A stretch of DNA of 64,000 bases, from positions 1-64,000 of the forward strand of contig JBBDHV010000040.1 in the NCBI GenBank assembly GCA_040880725.1, given 5' to 3'. This document shows positions 57,148-64,000 of the stretch, in pieces. Source of the stretch: DATHWB01 sp040880725. GTDB taxonomy: Bacteria > Actinomycetota > Acidimicrobiia > Spongiisociales > ZC4RG35. Position 1 is the first letter of the stretch. Each line of letters opens with the position of its first letter. A program made the position numbers and the translations under genes. The notes under the pieces were generated by a model. It saw only the letters and a list, made by a program, of their open reading frames with translations, was not told the origin of the DNA and did no database searches.

Positions 57148-58347
57148 GTGATCGGCGATGTCGCCCCCGCGATCGAAGAGGCGCTCCGTTCTCTCCCATC
57201 CGCGCTCGACCCGTTCGACCGCACCCGGGGCATCCTGGCCCGCCTTCGTCTCCCCGCAGGAATCGGACTGATCGCAATCGGCAAAGCGTCCCGGCCCATG
57301 GCCCGCGCGGCCATCGACGTCCTCGGAGACCGGATCGTCCATGGTGTGATCGTCGACCCCGACCCGGCACCTCTGCCACCGTTCGAGGTCCACGTCGGCT
57401 CCCATCCCCTACCGGACGAGGCGTCCGAAGCGGCCGGTCGGGCTGCACTCGCGATCGCCGAGCGCGCCGATCATGACCATCTGCTCGTGCTGGTTTCGGG
57501 AGGAGGCTCGGCGATGGCCGAAGTGCCGAAGCGGCCCCTCGACATCGCCACCGTGGCGTCGATCGTCGACCGGCTGATGGCGGCAGGAACGCCGATCGAC
57601 GAGATGAATGTGGTGCGCCGCCACCTTTCCCAGCTCAAGCACGGCGGCCTCAGCGGGCGGTCGAAAGTCCCTGTCACCACCCTGGCGATCAGCGATGTCG
57701 TCGACGGTCCGGCGTCGACGGTCGCATCCGGACCGACGCTGCATGACGACTCCACGGCCCTCGACGCACTCGGCATCATCGAACGGCGACTGGGACGTCC
57801 CGTACCCCAGAAGGTCCACACAGCCCTGGCCACGCCGGTGCCCCGTCGCAGGAATGAGGACGTCCATGTGGTTGCCGACCGCCACACCGCCTACGCGGTG
57901 ACCTCACGCCGGCTGGCAGAAGCAGGGCTTGGCGAGTCCCGCGCGATCCGGCTGGAGGGCGAGGCCGCGGACATGGCGCGCAGGATCGTGACGATGCCAG
58001 GGCTGACCATCGGTACCGGGGAGACCACCGTGACCGTCTCCGGTGGCGGCAAGGGCGGACGAAACCAGCACGGTGCGCTCGCCGCCGCGATCGCGATCGA
58101 TGGCTCGGACACCGTCCTCGGCACGTTCGGGACCGATGGCGCCGATGGCCCCACCGACGCAGCAGGCGCAATCGTGGACGGTTCGACATACCGCCGACTC
58201 ATAGACGCCGGCGTCAACCCCGAGGACTCGCTCGCCCGGTGCGACTCCCATCCCGCACTCGAGGCCGGAGGTTGTCTGATACGCACCGGCCCCACCGGCA
58301 CCAATGTTGCCGACGTGTGGGTGTCCTACGTGCCGGCGACGACGTAG
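57148..58347 (+). CDS. glycerate 2-kinase (DUF4147/MOFRL family)
   Basis: A 399-residue kinase with the N-terminal DUF4147 domain (GLIAIGKASRPMARAA, GSHPLPDEAS, LVLVSGGGSAMAEVP, NVVRRHLSQLKHGGLS) and the C-terminal MOFRL part (GETTVTVSGGGKGGRNQH, GTDGADGPTDAAGAIVDG). It phosphorylates glycerate, feeding glyoxylate or serine breakdown products to glycolysis. The GTG start at 57148 is two bases after the cyclase remnant. Its end overlaps prmC by 22 bp, convergently. Confidence 0.92.
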   Translation: MIGDVAPAIEEALRSLPSALDPFDRTRGILARLRLPAGIGLIAIGKASRPMARAAIDVLGDRIVHGVIVDPDPAPLPPFEVHVGSHPLPDEASEAAGRAALAIAERADHDHLLVLVSGGGSAMAEVPKRPLDIATVASIVDRLMAAGTPIDEMNVVRRHLSQLKHGGLSGRSKVPVTTLAISDVVDGPASTVASGPTLHDDSTALDALGIIERRLGRPVPQKVHTALATPVPRRRNEDVHVVADRHTAYAVTSRRLAEAGLGESRAIRLEGEAADMARRIVTMPGLTIGTGETTVTVSGGGKGGRNQHGALAAAIAIDGSDTVLGTFGTDGADGPTDAAGAIVDGSTYRRLIDAGVNPEDSLARCDSHPALEAGGCLIRTGPTGTNVADVWVSYVPATT

Positions 58348-59051
58348 CGATCACGACCCTGGAGATCGGGCCGGATCTCCACCGACGCGAACCCGTCGAA
58401 GACCTCCCGCACCGGATCCGCCTGCGTCTCGCCGATCTCGCATACGACGACACCACCGGCTGCCAGCCAGGCCGAGGATTCCGACGCAATCCGACGCAGG
58501 ACTTCGAGGCCGGTCGGTCCTGACACGAGGGCGAGGCGCGGTTCACGTCGGACGTCGTCGGGGAGCCGAGCCCATTCGCTCGACGCGACATATGGAGGGT
58601 TCGAAACGATGAGGTCGAACGCGCCGACCAACTGCGCGTCGAGTGCGTCGAAGAGATCGCCCAACACCCATTCGACTGCAGGTGCATGCCGGAGACCGTT
58701 CTCCCGAGCCACGGTGAGAGCCTCCGAGGAGATGTCCGCGCCGATCACCCTGGCCTCGGGAAACGAGGCGCTCAGAGCAATCGCCAGGGCACCGGACCCC
58801 GTGCAGAGATCCAGTACCAGTCGCGGGTCGGTGACCGCACCGGCTGCGAGTTCCCACAGTCCTTCTGTTTCGGGTCGCGGAATGAGCACCCGACCGTCAA
58901 CGACCAGATCGAACGGCCCGAACGCCGCAGTCCCTTCGAGATACTGAAGGGGTTCGCCGCCAGCTCGACGAGCCAGGAGATCAGCGAAGGCCCGGTCGTC
59001 GGAAGCCACGGACCGCAGCCGTCGCACCTCGTGAGGCGGCAATGAGGTCAC
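58326..59051 (-). CDS. prmC: peptide chain release factor Gln methyltransferase, short N-domain
   Basis: A 241-residue methyltransferase that modifies the GGQ glutamine of release factors. GEPLQYLEGTAAFGPFDLVV and VLIPRPETEGLWE, then LVLDLCTGSGALAIAL and the catalytic NPPY (IVSNPPYVASSEW), are present. The N-terminal helical domain is about 40 residues shorter than usual, starting with a GTG that overlaps the OsmC-GNAT stop. prfA is not adjacent within the window. Confidence 0.88.
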   Translation of the reverse strand: MTSLPPHEVRRLRSVASDDRAFADLLARRAGGEPLQYLEGTAAFGPFDLVVDGRVLIPRPETEGLWELAAGAVTDPRLVLDLCTGSGALAIALSASFPEARVIGADISSEALTVARENGLRHAPAVEWVLGDLFDALDAQLVGAFDLIVSNPPYVASSEWARLPDDVRREPRLALVSGPTGLEVLRRIASESSAWLAAGGVVVCEIGETQADPVREVFDGFASVEIRPDLQGRDRYVVAGT

Positions 59052-59881
59052 AGGCGGAGTGCCATGCGGACGTGCTCGCCGATGTGCTCGACGTCGTAGA
59101 GATCCGACGTCTCGGCGAAACCCGCTCGACGATAGAAGCCCTGGGCGCTGGAGCGGGCGCTGCACCAGACGTACTCGGCATCTTCCCCGCGGGCGTGCTC
59201 GAGGGCGGCGGCGAGGAGCACGGCCCCGAGCCCTCGACCCCGCATGGCGTCGGTGGTCGCCATCGCCCGAATGCGAAACGCCTTGTCGGCAGCGACGTCG
59301 GGCGACGGTTCCGGACCGACGCTCACCGAGCCCACCGCATCTTCCTCGTCGTCGATGGCCCCGAACCACGTCGCGTCGGGGTGCTCCTCCGCTTCGAGTT
59401 CGGAGACTGACTGGTGGGGACGCAACACCGCTCGCCGCAACGCCCGTGTGACGACAGCATCCACCGTCTTCACCTGAATGAGACGGGGCACCACAGCAGC
59501 CACCGCGCCGATCATCGCGGAAGCCGAGCACGTTCGCTCGGTCACTTCGATGGCCCGTGCCAAACGGTGGCGGGGAGCATCGGAGGCAACTTGGTACTCG
59601 AGTTCGATGTTCGTGAACACTCTCGGAACCGTCGTGGCACGCGTCCCGTCGGCGACGACATTCAGGGCCGAGACCTCGAATCGCATCTTGGCGAGCACGG
59701 CGTCGATGGTCGTTCCGGCACAGGTCACGAGCGACGCCAGCATCAGCTCCATCGGTGCGGGACCACCAGCCTGTCCGGGCCGGTCGTACGCGCCGGGTTC
59801 GACGATGAGACGTGTCGGAGCCGACGTGGCGACTTCGAATCGCCCCGAAGCCTGCCGGATCCCTCGTACAACGCTGCGCAT
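59048..59881 (-). CDS. OsmC-GNAT fusion protein
   Basis: A 277-residue two-domain protein. Residues about 1-130 form an OsmC/Ohr-type unit (GPAPMELMLASLVTCAGTTIDAVL, VFTNIELEYQV and a second Cys in TERTCSA). From about 135 a GNAT acetyltransferase follows, with AFRIRAMATTDAMRGRGLGAVLL as the acetyl-CoA loop and ARSSAQGFYRRAGFAE. OsmC reduces hydroperoxides through two Cys, and both are here (Cys58 and Cys123 by count). The pairing of the two activities in one chain is uncommon. Its stop overlaps the prmC start. Confidence 0.85.
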   Translation of the reverse strand: MRSVVRGIRQASGRFEVATSAPTRLIVEPGAYDRPGQAGGPAPMELMLASLVTCAGTTIDAVLAKMRFEVSALNVVADGTRATTVPRVFTNIELEYQVASDAPRHRLARAIEVTERTCSASAMIGAVAAVVPRLIQVKTVDAVVTRALRRAVLRPHQSVSELEAEEHPDATWFGAIDDEEDAVGSVSVGPEPSPDVAADKAFRIRAMATTDAMRGRGLGAVLLAAALEHARGEDAEYVWCSARSSAQGFYRRAGFAETSDLYDVEHIGEHVRMALRL

Positions 59882-59928
59882 CAGGCGAGCGTAGAGCCAC
59901 AAGTCGCCGACGAAACGAGGGGGATCAT

Positions 59929-61191
59929 GTGAAACTGCCCGCCATGTTCTCCGACCGAAACGCACTGCGGGTCGCGCTTGCCCGTTTTGTCTCCCGCACC
60001 GGTGCGGAGGCGGCGTTCTTCGTCGGGATCTGGGGCAAGGCGGCGTACGAGTTCGGGGGCAGCGCAGGAGAGATCGCCCTGGTCATCGCCGCGCTGGGGA
60101 TCTCGGGGCTGATCGGCGCCGCCCTGGCCGGCACGCTCATCGACCGTTTCGATCCCCGCAAGGTCCTGATCGCATCAGAGGTCGTCTTCGTTCCGACCGC
60201 CGTGTCGCTGGTGTGGGCGGACAGCCTGACGACGCTGATCGTCCTCTCTGCGCTTCTCGGCCTGGTGACCGCACCCACCAACACCGCCATCGCGTCGTTC
60301 CCGCCGTTCCTCACCGAGGACCCGGACAGGCTGGCGAAGATGAATTCGCTGGTCGAGACCTCGGGAATGGCCGCGTTGATCACCGGCACCGCCATGGGCG
60401 GAGTTCTCGCCAAGTGGGTGAGCATCGACGCCATCTTCATCTTCGACGCCGTCACCTCGATCGTGGCGATGGCGATCATCTTCGGAGTCCGCCTCGTCGG
60501 CGCCAAGCCGGACGAAGTGCCGATCGAACGGGACTCCTGGAAGGAGTTGCGTGAAGGAATACGCTTCTCGTTCGCCCACCACCGCTTGCGTTTCTACCTG
60601 TTGGCCGGTGCCTCGGTCTGGACGATGTTCGGACTGTTCTCAGCCTTGGAGCCGCTCTTCTTCCGGGACATCCTGGACGAGCCACCGGAGACGATCGGGT
60701 TCGTCAACACCATCTTCGGCGTCGGTTTGGTGGCGGGCACCTATCTCGTTGCCCGCCTCCCCCGGGCGGCGAGATCTGCTCGCGCCGTACTCGTGCTGGT
60801 GGCGCTCAACGGCCTCGGCGCGATCCTGTACGTATCGACGGACCGACTTGCCGTTGTCGTCGCCGGTGGATTCGTGTGGGCGGTGATGATCGGCCTGTTC
60901 GTGCCGATCGTGCGGACGATGCTGCATGTGAACTCCCCGCGGGCCATGGTGGGCCGGGTGATGGGCGTCTCGCTGATGCTCGGTGAGGCAGGAAAGCTCA
61001 CGCCGCTGATCGCCGCCCCGCTCCTCGCCGCGCTCTTCGGCGTGCAGCAGACTCTGGCTGGAGGTGGGGTCGTGCTCGCCATCGCGGCGCTCGCCTTCTG
61101 GCGGGTGGGACGCCATCTCGACGACACTCGAACGGTGCCCGTCGAGACCCTCGAGGCTCCCGTCATCGCACCCCACGTGAGCGAGCTCTGA
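59929..61191 (+). CDS. MFS transporter
   Basis: A 420-residue protein with about twelve hydrophobic helices, starting ALRVALARFVSRTGAEAAFFVG. The motif-A-like loop is TLIDRFDPRKVLIASE and GMAALITGTAMGGVLAKWVS lies mid-chain. It resembles small-molecule exporters; the substrate is unknown. The GTG at 59929 follows GAGGGGGATC. It is divergent from the OsmC-GNAT gene by 47 bp and followed by a second transporter. Confidence 0.85.
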   Translation: MKLPAMFSDRNALRVALARFVSRTGAEAAFFVGIWGKAAYEFGGSAGEIALVIAALGISGLIGAALAGTLIDRFDPRKVLIASEVVFVPTAVSLVWADSLTTLIVLSALLGLVTAPTNTAIASFPPFLTEDPDRLAKMNSLVETSGMAALITGTAMGGVLAKWVSIDAIFIFDAVTSIVAMAIIFGVRLVGAKPDEVPIERDSWKELREGIRFSFAHHRLRFYLLAGASVWTMFGLFSALEPLFFRDILDEPPETIGFVNTIFGVGLVAGTYLVARLPRAARSARAVLVLVALNGLGAILYVSTDRLAVVVAGGFVWAVMIGLFVPIVRTMLHVNSPRAMVGRVMGVSLMLGEAGKLTPLIAAPLLAALFGVQQTLAGGGVVLAIAALAFWRVGRHLDDTRTVPVETLEAPVIAPHVSEL

Positions 61192-61237
61192 GCCGAATCG
61201 GAGTGGAATTGCCCCGGTTGTAGCCTTCCGGCCGATC

Positions 61238-62677
61238 GTGTCCACTGCACCACCCATCGAAGTCGACTACTCGAAGAAGTGGCTGGTCCTCGCGACCGTC
61301 GGCTCCGGGGTGATCCTCGCCACCATCGACTCGTCGATCGTGAACGTGGCGCTCCCCACCATCACCGACGAGTTCGACACCACGTTCCGGGCCATCCAGT
61401 GGGTGCCCCTCGCCTATGTCCTGGTGATCGCAACCCTCACGCTGGGCACCGGTCGGATCGGCGACATCGTGGGCAAAAAGCGCATCTACACCTCTGGATT
61501 CGCGCTCTTCACCGTGGCATCGGCGTTGTGTGGACTGTCCACGAGTGTCGAGATGCTCATCGGCTTCCGCGTGCTGCAGGCGGTGGGTGCGGTGATGATC
61601 CTCTCCCTGGGAGCCGCGATCCTGACCGAGGGCTTCCCCGCCAAAGAACGCGGCAAGGCACTGGGTTTCATCGGGACTTTCGTCTCCCTCGGCATCGTCA
61701 CCGGTCCGGCGGTCGGAGGCATTCTGATCTCGCTGTACGACTGGCGTTCGATCTTCCTCGTCAACATCCCGGTGGGAATCATCGGGGTGGCGATGGCGCT
61801 CCGGTACGTTCCCAACTCCCCGCCGGTTCCCGGACAACGCGTCGATGTGCCCGGCATGATGCTGCTCAGTGCGGCGCTGTTCTCGTTCTCGTACGCGGTC
61901 ACCCGCGGCCAGGAGACAGGGTTCGCAGACCCGCTGAACCTGGTGTTGTTCGGAATCGCCCTGATCGTCGTCATGGTCTGGTTCCGGGTCGAACGCCGGG
62001 TGGCATCGCCGATGATTCGTCTCGACCTCTTCCGCAATCCGATGCTGTCGGTGAGCGTGGTCACCGGGTTCATGGTGTTCACCTTCGTCTCGCCACTGTT
62101 CTTCCTGCTTCCCTTCTACCTCGAGGGAGTACTGGGCTTCGACATCCGCACCGTCGGTCTGCTGTTGGGCGCTGCCCCGCTCACGATCGGGATCGTCGCA
62201 CCGCTGGCGGGCGCGCTCTCGGACCGCATCGGGATCCGCAAGCTGACAGTCACCGGTCTCTTCATCGTGATGCTGGCATTCGTCGGCTTCCAGGCCCTCA
62301 CCGAAACCACCGAGTGGTGGCAGTTCGTGCTGATCGCCATCCCGCTGGGATTGGGCATGGGGACGTTCCAGAGCCCGAACAACAGCGCCATCATGGGGTC
62401 GATGCCACCCGAGTACGCGGGTGTCGGAGGGGGGATCCTGTCCATCACTCGACTCCTCGGCCAGGTGACCGGTGTGTCGGTGCTCGGATCGCTCTGGTCG
62501 AGCCGGGTCGCGACCATTGCCGGGAGCCAGTACGCCGGCAATGCCAACGCAGCACCTCCGGCGGCCCAGGTGACCGCCCTGCGCGAGGTGTTTCTGTGGG
62601 GCGTTGCACTCACTGGGTGCGCACTCGTCATCGGCATCTGGGGGCTACGCAAGGAACAGGAGTTGAGGCGGCAGTGA
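61238..62677 (+). CDS. MFS drug:proton antiporter, DHA2 (14-helix) type
   Basis: A 479-residue transporter with about fourteen membrane segments. The N-terminus has DSSIVNVALPTITDEF, the motif-A loop is GRIGDIVGKKRIY, and motif C appears as FIGTFVSLGIVTGPAVGGIL, all typical of EmrB/QacA exporters. The start is a GTG at 61238. It overlaps the following gene by four bases (GTGA), so the two are co-translated. Confidence 0.9.
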   Translation: MSTAPPIEVDYSKKWLVLATVGSGVILATIDSSIVNVALPTITDEFDTTFRAIQWVPLAYVLVIATLTLGTGRIGDIVGKKRIYTSGFALFTVASALCGLSTSVEMLIGFRVLQAVGAVMILSLGAAILTEGFPAKERGKALGFIGTFVSLGIVTGPAVGGILISLYDWRSIFLVNIPVGIIGVAMALRYVPNSPPVPGQRVDVPGMMLLSAALFSFSYAVTRGQETGFADPLNLVLFGIALIVVMVWFRVERRVASPMIRLDLFRNPMLSVSVVTGFMVFTFVSPLFFLLPFYLEGVLGFDIRTVGLLLGAAPLTIGIVAPLAGALSDRIGIRKLTVTGLFIVMLAFVGFQALTETTEWWQFVLIAIPLGLGMGTFQSPNNSAIMGSMPPEYAGVGGGILSITRLLGQVTGVSVLGSLWSSRVATIAGSQYAGNANAAPPAAQVTALREVFLWGVALTGCALVIGIWGLRKEQELRRQ

Positions 62678-64000
62678 GCAGCCGGATGGCCGCCATCGTG
62701 GTCTTCGGATCTTCGGCGGCGGTGCTGGTCATCGAACTCGCCGCGATCCGCCTGCTCGCGCCGTACGTCGGTCAGTCCCTCGAGACCTTCACGGCGATCG
62801 TCACCGTTGTGCTCGCCGGCATCTCGTTCGGAACCTGGGTGGGCGGACGCGTGGCCGACCGCACCGACGACCTCCCACGCCTCATCGGGACCGAACTGCT
62901 CATCGGCGGCGCGCTGTCCATCGCCGTGGTGCCCCTGGTTGCGCTGTTGGGCCAGACCGTCGTCGGAACCGGCAACGCCGGCCTCGTTCTCCTCTCCGTT
63001 GTGGCGCTGTTCGCCCCTTCGGCGTTCCTCAGCGCGGTCTCCCCCGCGGTGGTACGCCTGTCGCTCGCCAGCCTCGATCAGACGGGAACCACGGTGGGGC
63101 GATATTCGGCGATCGGCACTGCGGGGGCGATCACAGGTTCCGTTGCCACCGGATTCGTGCTGGTCCCGTTGCTCGGGACGACTGCGATCGTGATCGGAAC
63201 CGGGACCCTCGCCGTGCTCGCCGGTGCCGCAGTTCGCGTTCGGAAAGCGGTCGGCGTGGTCGCGATCATCGCCGGCTTGCTGATGTTCGGCTCACTCGCG
63301 GCATGGGCCGGAACTCGGTGTGACCACGAGACCCGCTACTACTGCGTGCGCATTCTCGACGACCCGGCCCGTGACTCCGGGCGACGCCTCGTTTTGGACG
63401 ACCTCTCGCATTCCTACGTCGACCTCGACGACCCCGCTCATCTGGAGTTCACCTACACGCGGATGCTCGCGGCGGTGATGCAGGCGGGAACCGACGGCCC
63501 GATCGACGTGACGTTCCTGGGAGGAGGCGCGTTCACTCTGCCGACCTGGCTCGATGTGGTTCGGCCGGGGTCGACTTCCACGGTGCTGGAGGTCGACCCC
63601 GATCTGCCGCCGATCGTCAACGAAGAGATGCCCGCTCCCCCCGGGATTCCCACCGAGTTGATCATCGGCGACGGACGGGCATCGATGCGAGGACTCGAGT
63701 CGGACAGCGCCGACGTCGTGATCGGCGACGCCTTCGGGGGCCGGGCGGTGCCCTGGCACCTGACCACTGCCGAGTTCACAGCTGACATCGACCGCGTGTT
63801 GCGGCCCGACGGCCTGTACGTCGCCAACCTCATCGACGGCCCGGACCTGCGTTTCGTGCGAGCGATGGCGGTGACCCTGCGATCGACGTGGCCGCACGTC
63901 GCAGTGCTGTCGCTCCCCGCCCGGTTCGCCACCGGTGGCAACCTCGTGGTCCTCGCTGGTCACCGCGAGGTCGATGACGCCTCCATCAGGGCGTTCAATG
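62674..64000 (+). CDS. membrane-fused spermidine-synthase-like protein (3' end beyond window)
   Basis: The frame is open from a GTG at 62674 to the window end, at least 442 residues. About the first 215 form seven or eight hydrophobic helices (SSRMAAIVVFGSSAAVLVIE, ISFGTWVGGRVADR, SPAVVRLSLASL). The soluble part then has a spermidine-synthase-like Rossmann core: RLVLDDLSHSYVDLDDP, VTFLGGGAFTLP, STVLEVDPDLP and VVIGDAFGG. In such fused proteins the polyamine role is unproven. It is coupled to the DHA2 transporter through GTGA. Confidence 0.85.
   Translation, partial: MSSRMAAIVVFGSSAAVLVIELAAIRLLAPYVGQSLETFTAIVTVVLAGISFGTWVGGRVADRTDDLPRLIGTELLIGGALSIAVVPLVALLGQTVVGTGNAGLVLLSVVALFAPSAFLSAVSPAVVRLSLASLDQTGTTVGRYSAIGTAGAITGSVATGFVLVPLLGTTAIVIGTGTLAVLAGAAVRVRKAVGVVAIIAGLLMFGSLAAWAGTRCDHETRYYCVRILDDPARDSGRRLVLDDLSHSYVDLDDPAHLEFTYTRMLAAVMQAGTDGPIDVTFLGGGAFTLPTWLDVVRPGSTSTVLEVDPDLPPIVNEEMPAPPGIPTELIIGDGRASMRGLESDSADVVIGDAFGGRAVPWHLTTAEFTADIDRVLRPDGLYVANLIDGPDLRFVRAMAVTLRSTWPHVAVLSLPARFATGGNLVVLAGHREVDDASIRAFN

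Noticed and set aside
1..64000. Prophage, integron, IS element, toxin-antitoxin or CRISPR-Cas system
   Set aside because: No transposase, integrase, Cas protein, phage structural gene or paired toxin-antitoxin frame is recognisable on either strand.

Overview
The window is high-GC bacterial DNA that reads as Actinomycetota, most likely class Acidimicrobiia or a close relative. Supporting signs are a WhiB regulator, several coenzyme F420 enzymes plus the F420 biosynthesis gene cofC, a DUF222/HNH fragment at the left edge, frequent GTG starts, and a subtilisin with a tryptophan-rich SGASW tail. A run of exactly 100 N flanked by an identical 55-bp sequence shows that this is a short-read draft scaffold.

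Bases 1-20,000 look like a general-stress island. It encodes a SigB/SigF-type sigma factor, two RsbW-like ATP-binding proteins, two STAS antagonist proteins and a membrane-anchored PP2C phosphatase, which together form a partner-switching circuit. Around them lie small envelope, redox and DNA-protection genes: a CDGSH Fe-S protein, a heme-oxygenase-like diiron protein, an FAD/Rieske oxidoreductase, a 19-residue hydrophobic peptide, PRC-barrel, DUF421, topoisomerase IB, GT4 and GH130 enzymes, WhiB, FUSC, Yip1 and BON proteins. At least ten of these transcription units are preceded by a GTTT-N15/17-GGGTA(A/T) box, or one with a single change in the -35 element. That is the classical SigB/SigF promoter. 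In several cases it lies so close to the start codon that the mRNA would be almost leaderless. One box also drives the anti-sigma gene, which predicts feedback control.

Bases 20,000-26,700 hold an ABC-F protein, a class III aminotransferase, a methyltransferase/PIG-L pair, a DUF2087 protein, an SRPBCC protein and a histidine kinase with an altered H-box. Bases 26,900-35,300 are a complete F-type ATP synthase operon (atpZ-I-B-E-F-H-A-G-D-C) led by glyA, which has a strongly structured leader. Next come a sugar-ABC ATPase with a LacI-type operator, a short-chain dehydrogenase homologue lacking the catalytic Tyr, a GGDEF/EAL protein and the SGASW-tailed subtilisin.

Bases 42,000-54,700 are mostly metabolic: a cyclase-family hydrolase with an M20 amidase; a pgpA-hypothetical-hotdog-FAH-gltX-tRNA-Glu run; an S9 peptidase; serA; a universal stress protein; an F420-dependent oxidoreductase; cofC; and a second PIG-L deacetylase. 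Bases 54,700-64,000 hold an ArsR regulator with its operator, a UGSC-like fusion protein lacking its redox residue, a 5'-truncated cyclase, a glycerate kinase, prmC, an OsmC-GNAT fusion, two MFS transporters and a membrane spermidine-synthase-like protein cut by the window end.

A 55-bp noncoding element with 89% identity between copies occurs at 2433 and 55055 and is not explained by any gene.
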